Shown here: one piece after another, positions 8,458-18,774 of the stretch
How positions within the stretch are numbered: position 1 is the first letter of the stretch
Layout: the number at the start of each line of letters is the position of its first letter
DNA from: Lentilactobacillus diolivorans DSM 14421
GTDB lineage: Bacteria > Bacillota > Bacilli > Lactobacillales > Lactobacillaceae
Assembly: GCF_001434255.1 (NCBI RefSeq)
Contig: NZ_AZEY01000068.1
Coordinates: forward strand, 1 to 36,120
Reading direction: 5' to 3'
DNA: 36,120 nt
Made by a program: the position numbers and the translations under genes
The notes under the pieces: generated by a model
Database searches by the model: none
What the model was told of the DNA's origin: nothing
What the model saw: only the letters and a program-made list of their open reading frames with translations

Positions 8458-8535
8458 TATATAACACCTCCAATGTTAAATTAGATTGAATTTATATTAA
8501 TAAACTTGACAAACCTTTGATAGTCTAACACATTC

Positions 8536-8564
8536 ATTATATTTCATCAATCCAATAGCCTCAA
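8536..8564 (-). promoter_or_regulatory. Internal promoter upstream of infA
   Basis: On the minus strand, -35 TTGAGG (8564-8559), a 17-nt spacer and a perfect -10 TATAAT (8541-8536). The -35 overlaps one arm of the hairpin behind adk. It would start a roughly 75-nt leader before infA. Confidence 0.7.
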
Positions 8565-8581
8565 CACTAAATAAGTGAGGC
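8558..8581 (-). other. Hairpin after adk
   Basis: GCCTCA pairs with TGAGGC around a 12-nt loop, directly behind the adk stop. There is no T-run after it, so it may be a weak terminator or an mRNA-stabilising or processing structure. One arm doubles as the -35 of the infA promoter. Confidence 0.5.
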
Positions 8582-8583
8582 GT

Positions 8584-9240
8584 TTATAAAGAACTCAAGA
8601 TATTATCAACATTTTTCCAAACATCATCAATGCCTTTGCTTCCGTCAACATTGAAGAGAAGGTTACGATCTTGGTAATATGAAATCAATGGTGTATTCAT
8701 CTTAACATTAACTTTCAAACGATTCTTGACTGCTTCTGGTTTATCGTCTTCACGTTGATAAAATTCATGACTACCACAAACATCACATGTACCTGGAACT
8801 TTCGGCATATGGTACAACTTGTGATAAGTTGCACCACATTTCTTACAAATAAATCTTCCGGATAGCCGCTCAGTAAGTAATTTAGGATCAACATCAATAT
8901 TAATAACAGCTGATAATGGTTTGCTCAATTCATCTGTCATATTTGACAATGCATCCGCTTGATCCAAAGTTCTTGGATATCCATCCAACAAGAAACCTGG
9001 TTTAGTATCATCTTTATCCAGACGTTCTTTAACAATACCATTAGTAACTTCGTCTGGCACCAAATTTCCGTTATCAGTGAAACCCTTGGCTTTAAGCCCA
9101 AGAGGTGTTCCATTAGAAATTGCTTCTCTGAACATATCGCCAGTTGAAATATGTGGAACATGATACTTATCTACAATAAATTGTGCTTGAGTTCCTTTAC
9201 CTGCACCGGGTAAACCTAGCAGAATCAAATTCAATGACAT
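8584..9240 (-). CDS. adk: Adenylate kinase (zinc LID form)
   Basis: A 218-residue enzyme for ATP + AMP = 2 ADP. The P-loop is G-L-P-G-A-G-K-G-T (9-17), the AMP-site region reads S-T-G-D-M-F-R, and D-G-Y-P-R-T lies near 86-91. The LID domain has Cys132, Cys135, Cys152 and Cys155, the structural zinc site of many Gram-positive adenylate kinases. ATG start, 34 nt behind secY, the usual secY-adk order in Firmicutes. Complete. Confidence 0.97.
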   Translation of the reverse strand: MSLNLILLGLPGAGKGTQAQFIVDKYHVPHISTGDMFREAISNGTPLGLKAKGFTDNGNLVPDEVTNGIVKERLDKDDTKPGFLLDGYPRTLDQADALSNMTDELSKPLSAVINIDVDPKLLTERLSGRFICKKCGATYHKLYHMPKVPGTCDVCGSHEFYQREDDKPEAVKNRLKVNVKMNTPLISYYQDRNLLFNVDGSKGIDDVWKNVDNILSSL

Positions 9241-9274
9241 TTAAATGCCTCCTCGTTGTTTGGCAATTTTCTAA

Positions 9275-10591
9275 TTAATCTTCAGTAGGTCGTGATCCTT
9301 TGATAAATCCAACGTACTCACGTTTCATCATCAATCCACGAATCTGACGAATAGTTTCAATTGCAACCCCAACAACGATCAAAAGACTCGTTCCACCAAG
9401 TCCAATTGATTCATCAAGATTCCATAAGTTCTGTGCAATTAACGGAATTAAAGCCACAATTCCTAGGAACAACGAACCAACGGTACTCAATTTCATAAGC
9501 AAATTTGATACATAGGTCTGCGTCTCATGACCAGGCCACACACCTGGGATATAACTACCCTGCTTTTGCAAATTCTCTGACAACTTTTCAGGATTGACTT
9601 GGACAAAAGCATAGAAGAATGTGAACATAATGATCAGAATCGTATAAAAAGCTGCTCCAGTAGGTGTCTGCATATTGAAAACATTATTCAATACTTGGAA
9701 CCATGTTGCAGTTGAATAGTTGTTTTGAAATGCCATTAAAATAGTTTGGGGGGTCGCAATAAATGAACTTGCAAAAATTACGGGAATAACACCAGCCACA
9801 TTAACTTTTAATGGTAAGTAACTACTATCCGGTGATCCGGCAACCCTTCGCGTATACTGAATTGGAACTCTTCGCTCAGCTTGTTGAACCCACGTTACAA
9901 ACGTTATAATGACCAATACAATGATCAGAAGTGCAACTGCGAACAAAATAGGTTGCCATAAATCAGAACCAGTCACACCAACAAAATATTGTTGCCACAA
10001 TGATTGCAGCCCAACAGGAATTCGCGCGACAATCCCAGCAAAGATAATCATAGAGATACCATTACCAATTCCACGCTCAGTAATCATGTCACCCATCCAA
10101 GTTGTCAACATCGTTCCACCAGTTAAAATTAAACCGATAACAACAAATGTTTTAATACTTGGGTTGGTAACAAGATTCAAACTACTCAATTGGTTGAAAC
10201 CAGCTGTGATTCCAACTGATTGAAAGAACGCAAGGATAACAGTTAAATAACGTGTATGTTGATTTAATTTACGTCGACCAACTTCTCCTTGCTTCCCCCA
10301 TTCAACATATCTTGGCACAATATCCATTTGTAATAGTTGAATAATAATTTGAGCGGTGATATAAGGTGAAACTCCCATTGCAAATATAGAATAGTTGGTA
10401 AGCCCACCACCGCTAAAGGTATTTAAAATACTAACCAAGCCTGAAGATGCAACAGACTGAAGTGCTTTCGCGTTAATACCGGGAACCGTTATGTAAGCTC
10501 CCAAACGGAAAATCACTAAAACAAAAAGTGTAAAAAGAATTTTATTTCGGATTTCCTTTACTTTGAACGCACCTGCTAAAGTCGAGAGCAT
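9275..10591 (-). CDS. secY: Preprotein translocase subunit SecY
   Basis: A 438-residue channel subunit of the Sec translocon with about ten hydrophobic segments. Diagnostic stretches are R-L-G-A-Y-I-T-V-P-G near residue 30, M-G-V-S-P-Y-I-T-A-Q-I near 72, and the cytoplasmic loop E-R-R-V-P-I-Q-Y near 240, which contacts SecA or the ribosome. Its ATG overlaps the rplO stop by one base (TAATG), so the two are translationally coupled. Placement in the spc operon between rplO and adk is standard. Confidence 0.98.
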   Translation of the reverse strand: MLSTLAGAFKVKEIRNKILFTLFVLVIFRLGAYITVPGINAKALQSVASSGLVSILNTFSGGGLTNYSIFAMGVSPYITAQIIIQLLQMDIVPRYVEWGKQGEVGRRKLNQHTRYLTVILAFFQSVGITAGFNQLSSLNLVTNPSIKTFVVIGLILTGGTMLTTWMGDMITERGIGNGISMIIFAGIVARIPVGLQSLWQQYFVGVTGSDLWQPILFAVALLIIVLVIITFVTWVQQAERRVPIQYTRRVAGSPDSSYLPLKVNVAGVIPVIFASSFIATPQTILMAFQNNYSTATWFQVLNNVFNMQTPTGAAFYTILIIMFTFFYAFVQVNPEKLSENLQKQGSYIPGVWPGHETQTYVSNLLMKLSTVGSLFLGIVALIPLIAQNLWNLDESIGLGGTSLLIVVGVAIETIRQIRGLMMKREYVGFIKGSRPTED

Positions 10592-11025
10592 TAAACCACC
10601 TCGATTTTACCGCCCGCGTTTTCAATAACGGATTGTGCAGACTTGGAAAATTTATTAGCCTTAACGGTTAACTTCTTACTCAATTCGCCATTGCCAAGAA
10701 CCTTAATTCCTGATTTTGCATTTTTAACAATTCCAGATTCCTGGAGCAATTCTGGTGTTACTTCTGTACCATCATCAAACGCATTAAGATTCGTGACATT
10801 TACAACAGCATATTCTTTTCGATTAATGTTATTGAATCCACGTTTTGGAGTTCGACGGTACAATGGCATTTGGCCACCTTCAAAACCGATACGGGTCTTG
10901 CCACGAGCCTTTTGACCCTTTTGACCACGTCCAGCAGTTTTACCCTTACCAGCTGATCGGCCGCGACCCTTACGAGTACGTAATGAACGAGAACCTTCAG
11001 CAGCTTTCAATTCATTTAATTTCAT
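10591..11025 (-). CDS. rplO: 50S ribosomal protein L15
   Basis: A 144-residue L15, a 50S assembly protein with a long basic N-terminal extension. The glycine/arginine-rich stretch [17 protein letters not shown] (about 18-34) and [12 protein letters not shown] are diagnostic. ATG start, 25 nt behind rpmD. It shares one base with the secY start. Confidence 0.98.
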   Translation of the reverse strand: MKLNELKAAEGSRSLRTRKGRGRSAGKGKTAGRGQKGQKARGKTRIGFEGGQMPLYRRTPKRGFNNINRKEYAVVNVTNLNAFDDGTEVTPELLQESGIVKNAKSGIKVLGNGELSKKLTVKANKFSKSAQSVIENAGGKIEVV

Positions 11026-11050
11026 GAAATTGGCACCTCCTTACAAATTT

Positions 11051-11236
11051 TTAGTCTTTAACTTGTTCAACTTCAATTAAGTGAGCGATTTGGAATAGAG
11101 CCCCACGAATAGACTCGTTATCAGGTTTGACAACAGTGCTATTTACTCGACCTAAGCCAAGTGCCTTCACAATTTTACGTTGCTTTGGGAGGCGGTGAGT
11201 CACGCTACGTTTTAAAGTAATTTTTAATTGAGCCAT
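11051..11236 (-). CDS. rpmD: 50S ribosomal protein L30
   Basis: A 61-residue L30, the bacterial short form. L-K-I-T-L-K-R-S at the start and the [10 protein letters not shown] motif near residue 26 identify it. ATG start, 14 nt behind rpsE. Genes this short are easily missed, but the rpsE-rpmD-rplO order confirms it. Confidence 0.97.
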   Translation of the reverse strand: MAQLKITLKRSVTHRLPKQRKIVKALGLGRVNSTVVKPDNESIRGALFQIAHLIEVEQVKD

Positions 11237-11250
11237 TTAAAACACCCTCC

Positions 11251-11754
11251 TTATTCAGCCAGATGTTGAGTTGAAACACCACGTAAAGCTGAAATTTCTT
11301 CAGCACTCTTCAATTCAACCAAGCCAGCAAAAGTTGCTCGGATTACATTGATAGGAGTATTCGAACCCAATCGTTTACTAGTAACATCGTCAACACCGGC
11401 CAATTCCATCACAGAACGAACAGCGCCACCGGCTGCAACTCCAGAACCTTCTTCAGCGGGCTTCAACATAATTCGACCACCACCAAAAGTACCGACAACC
11501 TCATGAGGAATTGTTGTGCCAACAATCGGAACCTCAATCAAGTTTTTACGAGCAGCTTCGACAGCTTTACGGATAGCTTCTGGAACTTCTTGAGCTTTAC
11601 CGGTTCCAAAACCAACATGTCCGTGCTTATCTCCAACAACTACTAAAGCTGCAAATCGAAGACGACGTCCACCCTTTACAACTTTAGTGATCCGGTTGAT
11701 TGAAACAACGTTGTCTTCAAGCTCAAGTTTATCTGGATCAATAAATTTCTTCAT
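11251..11754 (-). CDS. rpsE: 30S ribosomal protein S5
   Basis: A 167-residue S5, which lies at the mRNA entry and affects decoding fidelity. The double-stranded-RNA-binding-like N-terminal half reads [16 protein letters not shown] and [14 protein letters not shown]. The C-terminal half carries G-G-R-I-M-L-K-P-A and [13 protein letters not shown] start with GGAGG, 20 nt behind rplR. Normal length. Confidence 0.98.
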   Translation of the reverse strand: MKKFIDPDKLELEDNVVSINRITKVVKGGRRLRFAALVVVGDKHGHVGFGTGKAQEVPEAIRKAVEAARKNLIEVPIVGTTIPHEVVGTFGGGRIMLKPAEEGSGVAAGGAVRSVMELAGVDDVTSKRLGSNTPINVIRATFAGLVELKSAEEISALRGVSTQHLAE

Positions 11755-11774
11755 GTGCGGTTATTCCTCCTTTA

Positions 11775-12131
11775 TTAAAATTCTAGTCCGTTTTCACGAG
11801 CAGCATCTGCAAGAGCTTGAACACGACCATGGTACAAGTAACCACCACGATCAAAAACAACCTTTTTGATTTTCTTTTCATTAGCACGTTGAGCTACTAA
11901 TTTACCAACACTAGCTGCTTGTTCAGTCTTGTTTGAACTACTGATTGCAGAATCAAGTGTTGAGGCACTAACAAGCGTTACACCCTCTACGTCATCAATG
12001 ATTTGAGCGTAGATGTTTTTATTAGAACGAAAAACGTTCAAGCGTGGGCACTCGGCAGTACCAGAAATTTTGTTACGGACACGGTTATGACGACGTTTCC
12101 GACTTTTATTCTTATCTGGTTTAGAAATCAC
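11775..12131 (-). CDS. rplR: 50S ribosomal protein L18
   Basis: A 118-residue L18, which binds 5S rRNA with L5. The N-terminus [14 protein letters not shown], then [17 protein letters not shown], and [12 protein letters not shown] near the end are diagnostic. I chose the GTG at 12131: GAGG lies 8 nt upstream and the product matches the family N-terminus. A GTG at 12140 would add three residues but overlaps that ribosome site. Confidence 0.96.
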   Translation of the reverse strand: MISKPDKNKSRKRRHNRVRNKISGTAECPRLNVFRSNKNIYAQIIDDVEGVTLVSASTLDSAISSSNKTEQAASVGKLVAQRANEKKIKKVVFDRGGYLYHGRVQALADAARENGLEF

Positions 12132-12165
12132 AATAGTCACCTCAAAATTTTATTAAGCTGGTATT

Positions 12166-12705
12166 TTATTTACCAGTCTTACCTTCCTTACGGATAATAT
12201 GTTCATTTTCATAACGAATTCCTTTACCTTTATATGGTTCAGGAGAACGAACAGCACGAACAGATGCTGCAAAATCACCAACAAATTGTTTGCTGATACC
12301 ACTAATATGAATTGTTGTATTATCAGGTACTTCAACCGTTAAGTAATCAGGTACCTTAATTTCAACGGGGTTTGAATAACCAACGTTCAAAGTTAAAGTC
12401 TTACCTTTAAGTTGTGCACGATAACCAACACCAACGAGTTTTAGTGTCTTCTTGAATCCGTTTGTAACACCTTCAACCATATTGTTGAAGTTAGCACGAG
12501 TTGTTCCGTGAAGTGCTCGAACCTTATCATTGTAATCTGCAATTGGTTCAAAATTAACTTCATTGTCCTTGACGTTCATCTTAATGACAGATGAAATTTC
12601 TCGAGTCAATGAACCCTTTGCCCCTTTTACAGTTACTTTGTTTCCATCAGCTTTTACCTCAACACCTTTGGGTAAAACAACTGTCTTATAACCAATTCGA
12701 CTCAT
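12166..12705 (-). CDS. rplF: 50S ribosomal protein L6
   Basis: A 179-residue L6, with two related domains, located near the factor-binding region of the 50S. M-S-R-I-G at the start and the C-terminal [11 protein letters not shown] motif are signatures. ATG start, 27 nt behind rpsH. Normal length. Confidence 0.98.
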   Translation of the reverse strand: MSRIGYKTVVLPKGVEVKADGNKVTVKGAKGSLTREISSVIKMNVKDNEVNFEPIADYNDKVRALHGTTRANFNNMVEGVTNGFKKTLKLVGVGYRAQLKGKTLTLNVGYSNPVEIKVPDYLTVEVPDNTTIHISGISKQFVGDFAASVRAVRSPEPYKGKGIRYENEHIIRKEGKTGK

Positions 12706-12732
12706 CAGTTACACCTCCAATTCAATGAATTT

Positions 12733-13131
12733 TTACCATACATAAGCTAGTACTTCACCGCCGATTTTTTGGGCCCGAGCTTGCTTATCAGTTATAACAC
12801 CATTAGATGTTGAAATAATAGCAATACCAAGACCGTTTAAAACCTTAGGAACAGCATCAGCTTTTACATATGAACGCAGGCCTGGTTTTGAAATTCGCTT
12901 CAAACCAGTGATAACACGTTGTTTATCTTTTCCATATTTCAGGAAAACACGAATAACGCCTTGCTTGTCATCTTCGATATATTCAACATCGCGTACAAAA
13001 CCCTCACGCTTGAGAATTTCAGCGATGTCGCGTTTGATTTTAGATGCAGGGACTTCAACTGTTTCATGGTATACCATGTTCGCATTACGGATACGAGTTA
13101 AAAAGTCTGCAATTGGATCAGTCATAGACAT
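12733..13131 (-). CDS. rpsH: 30S ribosomal protein S8
   Basis: A 132-residue S8, a primary 16S rRNA binder. Signatures are [15 protein letters not shown] and the C-terminal [12 protein letters not shown]. The ATG at 13131 is 10 nt after GGAGG. A second ATG two codons in (13125) is possible, but the M-x-M-T-D-P start is common in Bacilli. It lies 24 nt behind rpsN. Confidence 0.97.
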   Translation of the reverse strand: MSMTDPIADFLTRIRNANMVYHETVEVPASKIKRDIAEILKREGFVRDVEYIEDDKQGVIRVFLKYGKDKQRVITGLKRISKPGLRSYVKADAVPKVLNGLGIAIISTSNGVITDKQARAQKIGGEVLAYVW

Positions 13132-13155
13132 CAGCGCACAACCTCCTTTTTTATA

Positions 13156-13341
13156 TTACCAACTAGCTTTCTTCATGCCTGGAATTTGACCCTTGTGGGC
13201 AAGTTCACGGATGCAAAGACGGCATAAATGGAATTTCTTGTATACTGAACGAGGTCGTCCACAACGCTCACAACGAGTATAGTTTTGTGTCGAAAACTTC
13301 GCTGGACGTTCACTTTTTACAATTAATGATTTTTTAGCCAA
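13156..13341 (-). CDS. rpsN: 30S ribosomal protein S14, type Z (zinc-binding)
   Basis: A 61-residue S14 of the short zinc type. Cys24, Cys27, Cys40 and Cys43 form the zinc site and distinguish it from the longer zinc-free paralogue. The tail I-P-G-M-K-K-A-S-W is diagnostic. The start codon is TTG with GAGGAGG 7 nt upstream. It lies between rplE and rpsH as in other Firmicutes. Confidence 0.97.
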   Translation of the reverse strand: MAKKSLIVKSERPAKFSTQNYTRCERCGRPRSVYKKFHLCRLCIRELAHKGQIPGMKKASW

Positions 13342-13356
13342 TGTGAAACCTCCTCA

Positions 13357-13899
13357 TTATCTGGCAAATGGCATACCGAATTGAGCCAACAATTCATGTG
13401 ATTCTTCATCGGTGTTTGCAGTAGTTACGATTACAATATCCAAACCGCGAACACGGTTAACATTATCATAATCAATTTCAGGAAAGATCAGTTGCTCCCG
13501 AACACCCAACGTATAATTACCACGGCCATCAAAAGCCCGAGCACTTACACCGTGAAAATCACGAACACGGGGTAGAGAAACATTGATTAACTTATCTAAG
13601 AAATCATACATTCTATCACCGCGGAGTGTAACTTTAGCACCGATTGACATACCTTCACGTAATCTAAAACCGGCAATTGATTTTTTTGCCTTAGTGACTA
13701 ATGGCTTTTGACCAGAAATGAGAGCTAATTCAGAGACAGCCTCATCGAGGTTTTTAGCATTTGTAACTGCGTCACCAACACCCATATTTAAAACAATTTT
13801 ATCAATTTTAGGAGCTTGCATAACTGATTTATAGCTAAACTTGTCCATCATGTGTGGAGTAATTTCGCTAGTGAATTTTTCTCGTAAACGACTTGACAT
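13357..13899 (-). CDS. rplE: 50S ribosomal protein L5
   Basis: A 180-residue L5, which contacts 5S rRNA and P-site tRNA. Signatures are [10 protein letters not shown] near residue 34, [25 protein letters not shown] and [12 protein letters not shown] start, 25 nt behind rplX and 15 nt before rpsN. Normal length. Confidence 0.98.
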   Translation of the reverse strand: MSSRLREKFTSEITPHMMDKFSYKSVMQAPKIDKIVLNMGVGDAVTNAKNLDEAVSELALISGQKPLVTKAKKSIAGFRLREGMSIGAKVTLRGDRMYDFLDKLINVSLPRVRDFHGVSARAFDGRGNYTLGVREQLIFPEIDYDNVNRVRGLDIVIVTTANTDEESHELLAQFGMPFAR

Positions 13900-13924
13900 T
13901 TAAAAGGTATCCTCCTTTCCTATC

Positions 13925-14233
13925 TTAATCAATCGCTTTTTGCGACTTCTTTGAGTAACGAACTTTTTTACCATCTTCAACTTTAATTCCAACACGAGTT
14001 GGTTCATTAGTTGATGGATCAATAAGCATAACATTGGAAACGTGGATCGGTGCTTCAGCATCAACAATCCCACCTTGGGGATTAGTTGAAGAAGCTTTAG
14101 TGTGCTTCTTTACCTTGTTAACACCTTCAACAATCACACGATCTTTAGAAGAAATAGTTTTCGTAACAGTTCCTTCCTTACCTTTGTCCTTACCACTAAT
14201 AACACGAACTTTGTCACCAGTTTTAACGAACAT
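13925..14233 (-). CDS. rplX: 50S ribosomal protein L24
   Basis: A 102-residue L24, an assembly initiator with an N-terminal KOW motif ([16 protein letters not shown]). Further signatures are [10 protein letters not shown] and [14 protein letters not shown] start, 30 nt behind rplN. Confidence 0.98.
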   Translation of the reverse strand: MFVKTGDKVRVISGKDKGKEGTVTKTISSKDRVIVEGVNKVKKHTKASSTNPQGGIVDAEAPIHVSNVMLIDPSTNEPTRVGIKVEDGKKVRYSKKSQKAID

Positions 14234-14263
14234 TTATGGCACCTCCTTATATCCTGGTTGTGA

Positions 14264-14632
14264 TTAAAGTACTTCTGGGGCTAGTGAAACGATCTTCATG
14301 AAGTTGCTATCACGTAATTCACGAGCAACCGGGCCAAAGATACGAGTGCCTTGGGGACTCTTGTCATCACGGATCAAAACTGCGGCATTTTCATCAAATC
14401 GGATGTATGAACCGTCTGTACGACGAGTAACAGCCTTAGTACGCACAATAACGGCCTTTACAACATCACCCTTTTTGACAACGCCACCTGGTGTTGCTTG
14501 TTTAACCGTAGCAACAATTGTATCACCGATACCGGCGTACCTTCTTGTTGAACCACCTAAAACCTTAATAGTTAACAATTCCCGTGCACCTGAGTTGTCG
14601 GCAACTTTTAATCGACTTTCTTGTTGAATCAC
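14264..14632 (-). CDS. rplN: 50S ribosomal protein L14
   Basis: A 122-residue L14, which forms an intersubunit bridge. [16 protein letters not shown] at the start and [11 protein letters not shown] near residue 97 are diagnostic. The start codon is GTG with GGGAGG 8 nt upstream. It lies 56 nt behind rpsQ. Confidence 0.98.
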   Translation of the reverse strand: MIQQESRLKVADNSGARELLTIKVLGGSTRRYAGIGDTIVATVKQATPGGVVKKGDVVKAVIVRTKAVTRRTDGSYIRFDENAAVLIRDDKSPQGTRIFGPVARELRDSNFMKIVSLAPEVL

Positions 14633-14688
14633 AGGTATATCCTCCCTTCATCGCTAAATCAAAATACGATAATAATAATTAATTAAAG

Positions 14689-14955
14689 TTAAATAATAAC
14701 CGCTTTTTCAACAATCTCGATAAGACGGAAACGCTTTGTCTTTGACAATGGACGAGTTTCCATAATACGTACCGTATCGCCAACCTTAGCTTCATTATTT
14801 TCATCGTGTGCAGTAAACTTCTTTGAATATCTCACACGCTTACCATATCGCGGATGCGTCTTAATTGTTGATACTAATACAGTGATTGTCTTATCACCTT
14901 TATCAGAGACAACGCGTCCTTGATAGACTTTACGCTGGTTACGTTCTTCAGCCAT
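14689..14955 (-). CDS. rpsQ: 30S ribosomal protein S17
   Basis: An 88-residue S17, an early 16S rRNA binder with an OB fold. Signatures: [30 protein letters not shown] and [19 protein letters not shown] start, 23 nt behind rpmC. Confidence 0.98.
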   Translation of the reverse strand: MAEERNQRKVYQGRVVSDKGDKTITVLVSTIKTHPRYGKRVRYSKKFTAHDENNEAKVGDTVRIMETRPLSKTKRFRLIEIVEKAVII

Positions 14956-14978
14956 TAATTATACCTCCCTTATCGTAA

Positions 14979-15173
14979 TTATTTGTTTAGTTCTTTTTGA
15001 CGAAGTGCAGTCTTAATACGTGCAATGTTCTTGCGAACCTGTTTTAATCGCGCAGTATTTTCCAATTGACCTGTGGCTAATTGGAAACGAAGATTGAACA
15101 ATTCATCTTTATAATCTTTTTCTTTATCAATCATTTGAGCAGTGGTTAATTCATTAATATCTTTAGCCTTCAT
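14979..15173 (-). CDS. rpmC: 50S ribosomal protein L29
   Basis: A 64-residue L29 located near the peptide exit. The helix motif [15 protein letters not shown] is diagnostic. I chose the ATG at 15173 ([10 protein letters not shown]), which matches the family start. An in-frame GTG at 15185, with GAGG six bases upstream, would add four residues and cannot be ruled out. Either way the gene overlaps the end of rplP (by 11 or 23 nt), so translation is probably coupled. Confidence 0.95.
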   Translation of the reverse strand: MKAKDINELTTAQMIDKEKDYKDELFNLRFQLATGQLENTARLKQVRKNIARIKTALRQKELNK

Positions 15174-15597
15174 TTGATTCGCCACCTACTTCCTCACGTT
15201 TTATAACTTTAGTACGAACGGGAAGTTTCATTGATGCAAGGCGTAAAGCTTCGTTAGCAACTTCTTCACTAACGCCACCAACTTCAAATAATACCTTTCC
15301 GCGCTTAACTGGTGAAACCCAGCCAGCAGGTGTACCTTTACCATTACCCATTCGAACTCCGACACCTTTTTCAGTGTATGACTTGTGAGGGAAGATCTTA
15401 ATCCAAACTCTTCCGCCACGCTTCATATAACGAGTCATTGCAACACGGGCTGCTTCGATCTGACGGTTTGTAATCCAATGTGAATCAAGGGATTGTAAAC
15501 CATAATCACCGAAGGTAACCGTCTTACCACCCTTAGCAGAGCCACGAAGCTTGCCACGATGTTCACGACGATGTTTTACACGTTTTGGTACTAACAT
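15163..15597 (-). CDS. rplP: 50S ribosomal protein L16
   Basis: A 144-residue L16, a late-assembly protein near the A site. [15 protein letters not shown] at the start and [12 protein letters not shown] near residue 83 are diagnostic. ATG start, 2 nt behind rpsC. The C-terminal [10 protein letters not shown] tail carries the rpmC ribosome site and start. Confidence 0.98.
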   Translation of the reverse strand: MLVPKRVKHRREHRGKLRGSAKGGKTVTFGDYGLQSLDSHWITNRQIEAARVAMTRYMKRGGRVWIKIFPHKSYTEKGVGVRMGNGKGTPAGWVSPVKRGKVLFEVGGVSEEVANEALRLASMKLPVRTKVIKREEVGGESNEG

Positions 15598-15599
15598 GT

Positions 15600-16265
15600 T
15601 TATTTCCCTCCTTTGTCAGCGTTACTGCTCTTTGGCTTCTCAGGGAGAATTTCACCACGATAGATCCAAGTTTTTACACCAATTGATCCATAAGTTGTAA
15701 AAGCTTCAACCCATGAGTAGTCAATATCTGCTCTTAAAGTATGCAATGGAACAGTTCCATCTGAATATGATTCAACACGGGCCATATCGGCACCATTAAG
15801 ACGACCAGCAACCTGGGTTTTAATTCCCTTAGCACCAGCACGCATTGTTCGTTGCATTGCTTGACGCATTGCACGACGGAATGCCACACGGCCTTCCAAT
15901 TGACGAGCAATGTTTTCCCCAACCAACTTGGCGTCCAAATCAGGCTTCTTAATTTCAATAATGTTAATGTGTACACGTTTACCAGTGAGGTTATTGAGCT
16001 CTTTACGAAGACTTTCAACCTCTGATCCACCTTTACCAATAACCATACCTGGTTTGGCAGTGTGAATTGAAACGTTAACGCGATTTGCGGCACGTTCAAT
16101 TTCAACAGTAGATACTGATGCATTGGCAAGACGCTTCTCTATATATTTACGAATTTGTAAATCTTCACGCAAATATGCTGCATAATCTTTACCAGCATAC
16201 CACTTTGCTTCCCAATCGCGAATGATGCCAACTCGTAAACCATTAGGATTTATCTTATTACCCAC
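15600..16265 (-). CDS. rpsC: 30S ribosomal protein S3
   Basis: A 221-residue S3 at the mRNA entry channel. The N-terminal KH domain shows the [11 protein letters not shown] motif near residue 74, and the C-terminal domain has [14 protein letters not shown]. The start is GTG with GGAGGG 7 nt upstream. It follows rplV by 3 nt and precedes rplP by 2 nt. Confidence 0.98.
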   Translation of the reverse strand: MGNKINPNGLRVGIIRDWEAKWYAGKDYAAYLREDLQIRKYIEKRLANASVSTVEIERAANRVNVSIHTAKPGMVIGKGGSEVESLRKELNNLTGKRVHINIIEIKKPDLDAKLVGENIARQLEGRVAFRRAMRQAMQRTMRAGAKGIKTQVAGRLNGADMARVESYSDGTVPLHTLRADIDYSWVEAFTTYGSIGVKTWIYRGEILPEKPKSSNADKGGK

Positions 16266-16268
16266 GCG

Positions 16269-16625
16269 TTATCCCTCCTCTTTTTCAGATACAACAACCG
16301 TAATATGACTTGTCCGCTTATTAATTGGTGACGCAGATCCCTTAGCACGAGGACGGAACCGCTTAAGAGTTGGTCCTTCATTAACGAATGCTTCACTAAC
16401 AAATAAGTTTTCACTATCTAAATCAAAATTATTTTCTGCGTTTGCAACGGCAGATTTAAGTACTTTTGAAACAACTGGAGAAGCACCGCGTGGTGTAAAG
16501 TCCAAGATTGCGGCTGCTTCAGCAACGCTCTTGCCTCTGATAAGATCGACTACAAGACGGACCTTACGTGCGGCAATACGAACAGTTTTAGCAGTTGCTT
16601 TTGCTGATGTAACTTGTTCAGCCAT
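16269..16625 (-). CDS. rplV: 50S ribosomal protein L22
   Basis: A 118-residue L22, whose extended loop lines the exit tunnel. Signatures are [16 protein letters not shown] near residue 17 and the loop [11 protein letters not shown] near 87. That loop, where macrolide-resistance mutations occur in other bacteria, looks ordinary. ATG start, 18 nt behind rpsS. Confidence 0.98.
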   Translation of the reverse strand: MAEQVTSAKATAKTVRIAARKVRLVVDLIRGKSVAEAAAILDFTPRGASPVVSKVLKSAVANAENNFDLDSENLFVSEAFVNEGPTLKRFRPRAKGSASPINKRTSHITVVVSEKEEG

Positions 16626-16643
16626 TTGTTATCCTCCTTGTTA

Positions 16644-16919
16644 TTAAACAGTCTTCTTATCGTCGGTACCATGACCATGGAATGTACGTGTTGGAACAAA
16701 TTCTCCAAGCTTATGGCCTACCATATCTTCCTGAATATAAACGGGAACATGCTTCCGTCCATCATAAACAGCAAATGTATATCCAATGAAACTTGGGAAA
16801 ATCGTTGATCGTCGTGACCAGGTCTTAATGACTGCCTTTTTATCTTGATCCTTTTGAGCATCTACTTTTTTAAGCAAATATTCATCGGCGAATGGTCCCT
16901 TTTTTAAACTACGACTCAT
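16644..16919 (-). CDS. rpsS: 30S ribosomal protein S19
   Basis: A 91-residue S19 of the 30S head. [10 protein letters not shown] at the start and T-R-T-F-H-G-H near the end are diagnostic. I chose the ATG at 16919, with GAGG 7 nt upstream; a longer frame to 16940 adds seven residues with no family support and covers the ribosome site. It lies 54 nt behind rplB. Confidence 0.97.
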   Translation of the reverse strand: MSRSLKKGPFADEYLLKKVDAQKDQDKKAVIKTWSRRSTIFPSFIGYTFAVYDGRKHVPVYIQEDMVGHKLGEFVPTRTFHGHGTDDKKTV

Positions 16920-16973
16920 TTTGCAACCTCCTCTGTACAAATGTTATTCCAGAAGAATAACAAATGTGTTCTA

Positions 16974-17813
16974 TTACATCTTCGATCCTTTACGACGACG
17001 AACAATGAACTTGTTCGAACGTGCTTTCTTAGAACGAGTTTTCTTACCAACTGTCTTCTTACCCCATGGTGATAATGGTGATGGAAGACCAACTGGTGCT
17101 TTACCTTCACCACCACCATGAGGATGATCGTTAGGGTTCATAACAGATCCACGAACATGTGGACGCTGACCCTTATAGCGAGTTCGTCCAGCCTTACCAA
17201 CGTTGATAAGCTCATGTTCTTCATTACCAACTGATCCGATTGTGGCACGATTAACTGAAAGGATCATCCGAACTTCACCAGATGAAAGGCGAACCAAAGC
17301 GTATTTCCCATCGCGACCAAGAAGTTGAGCAGATGCACCAGCAGAACGAGCAAGCTGTCCACCTTTTCCAGGTTTGATTTCAATATTATGAATAATTGAT
17401 CCAACAGGGATATTCACAAGTGGTAATGTGTTACCTGCTTTGATATCAGCATCAGGACCAGATTCAACCTTATCTCCAACTTTTAATCCTTTTGGTGCAA
17501 TGATGTATGATTTGATTCCATCAGCATAAACAACTAAAGCAATATTAGCAGTCCGATTAGGATCATATTCGATTGATTTAACAGTTGCTGGGACGTTATC
17601 TTTAGTACGTTTGAAATCAATAACCCGATATTGGTTCTTGTTACCACCGCCACGGTGACGTACAGTCATTCGACCGTTATTATTACGACCGGCTGTTTTA
17701 CTCTTTGACTCAAGTAATGACTTTTCTGGCTTGCTTTTCGTAATGCCACTATAGTCAAGACTTGTCATATTACGTCGACCGTTACTGGTTGGCTTATATG
17801 TTTTTATGGCCAC
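16974..17813 (-). CDS. rplB: 50S ribosomal protein L2
   Basis: A 279-residue L2, needed for peptidyl-transferase centre assembly. Signatures: the N-terminal [17 protein letters not shown] near residue 52, and the C-terminal [16 protein letters not shown] with the conserved His region near residue 230. The start is GTG with GGAGGG 7 nt upstream. It lies 33 nt behind rplW. Confidence 0.98.
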   Translation of the reverse strand: MAIKTYKPTSNGRRNMTSLDYSGITKSKPEKSLLESKSKTAGRNNNGRMTVRHRGGGNKNQYRVIDFKRTKDNVPATVKSIEYDPNRTANIALVVYADGIKSYIIAPKGLKVGDKVESGPDADIKAGNTLPLVNIPVGSIIHNIEIKPGKGGQLARSAGASAQLLGRDGKYALVRLSSGEVRMILSVNRATIGSVGNEEHELINVGKAGRTRYKGQRPHVRGSVMNPNDHPHGGGEGKAPVGLPSPLSPWGKKTVGKKTRSKKARSNKFIVRRRKGSKM

Positions 17814-17846
17814 AACGTTTCCCTCCTAAAATTTAAGATTAATTAA

Positions 17847-18134
17847 TTATTTTTCACTAAATAGTTCAATTTCTTTTGAGTCGTCAGATAAACTAACAAT
17901 TGCTTTACGGCGCTTCTTGGTATATCCAGTATATCTTCCTTGACGCTTAAGCTTCCCGCGAACGTTCATGATGTTTACTCGAACTACTCGAACATCAAAA
18001 ATATCTTCAACGGCTTTTTTAACTTGCGTCTTAGTTGCCCGTAAATCAACATCAAACGTGTATGTTTTGTCGTCCATCTTACTGGTTGTTTCCTCAGTAA
18101 TAACCGGGCGCAAAATAATATCTCGTGATTCCAT
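17847..18134 (-). CDS. rplW: 50S ribosomal protein L23
   Basis: A 95-residue L23, which surrounds the tunnel exit and is the docking site for trigger factor and SRP in bacteria. [10 protein letters not shown] at the start and [15 protein letters not shown] near residue 57 are diagnostic. The ATG overlaps the rplD stop by one base (TAATG). Confidence 0.98.
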   Translation of the reverse strand: MESRDIILRPVITEETTSKMDDKTYTFDVDLRATKTQVKKAVEDIFDVRVVRVNIMNVRGKLKRQGRYTGYTKKRRKAIVSLSDDSKEIELFSEK

Positions 18135-18757
18135 TATGCGAGCACCTCCTCTACTTGAGAAAGAGCAGCTTTCGTAATGACAACTTTATCATGATCCGCA
18201 ACGTCTAATGTGTTGATTCCTTGTGCAGAAACAACTTTAACGTTTTCAAGGTTACGTGCTGAAAGCAATGCTTTCTCATTGTCATCTTCCAAAACTACTA
18301 ATGTCTTAGTTGATACGTTTAGCTTTTCGAGTAAGGCTGCAAATTCTTTAGTTTTTGGAGTTTCAAAGGCTAAAGAATCAACAACAACAAACTTATCATC
18401 AGAAACTTTTTCTGATAATACTGACTTCAATGCTAAACGTGAAACTTTGCGTGGCAAACGATATGCGTATGAACGTGGAGTAGGTCCGAAGACGATTCCG
18501 CCGCCGCGCCATTGTGGTGAACGAATTGATCCTTGACGAGCTCTACCAGTTCCCTTTTGACGCCATGGCTTCTTACCACCACCGCGAACAGCGGAACGGT
18601 TCTTTACAGAATGAGTTCCTTGACGTAAAGAAGCACGCTGCATCACAATCGCATCAAAAATAACATTGTTATTAGGTTCAATTCCAAAAACACTATCGTT
18701 CAATGAAACTGTGCCATTCTTACTTCCGTCTTGTTTATATAATGCTACATCAGTCAT
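18134..18757 (-). CDS. rplD: 50S ribosomal protein L4
   Basis: A 207-residue L4, with an extended loop into the exit tunnel. The loop [18 protein letters not shown] (about 59-76) is intact and ordinary. In Escherichia coli L4 represses its own S10 operon; whether that applies here is unknown. ATG start, 17 nt behind rplC. Confidence 0.98.
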   Translation of the reverse strand: MTDVALYKQDGSKNGTVSLNDSVFGIEPNNNVIFDAIVMQRASLRQGTHSVKNRSAVRGGGKKPWRQKGTGRARQGSIRSPQWRGGGIVFGPTPRSYAYRLPRKVSRLALKSVLSEKVSDDKFVVVDSLAFETPKTKEFAALLEKLNVSTKTLVVLEDDNEKALLSARNLENVKVVSAQGINTLDVADHDKVVITKAALSQVEEVLA

Positions 18758-18774
18758 TTATGGTTGCCTCCTTT

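Noticed and set aside
9909-10223. Plus-strand frame of about 100 codons antisense to secY
   Set aside because: Shadow of the secY reading frame; no ribosome site or family pattern. The same holds for long antisense frames in rplN, rplD, rpoC and clpC.
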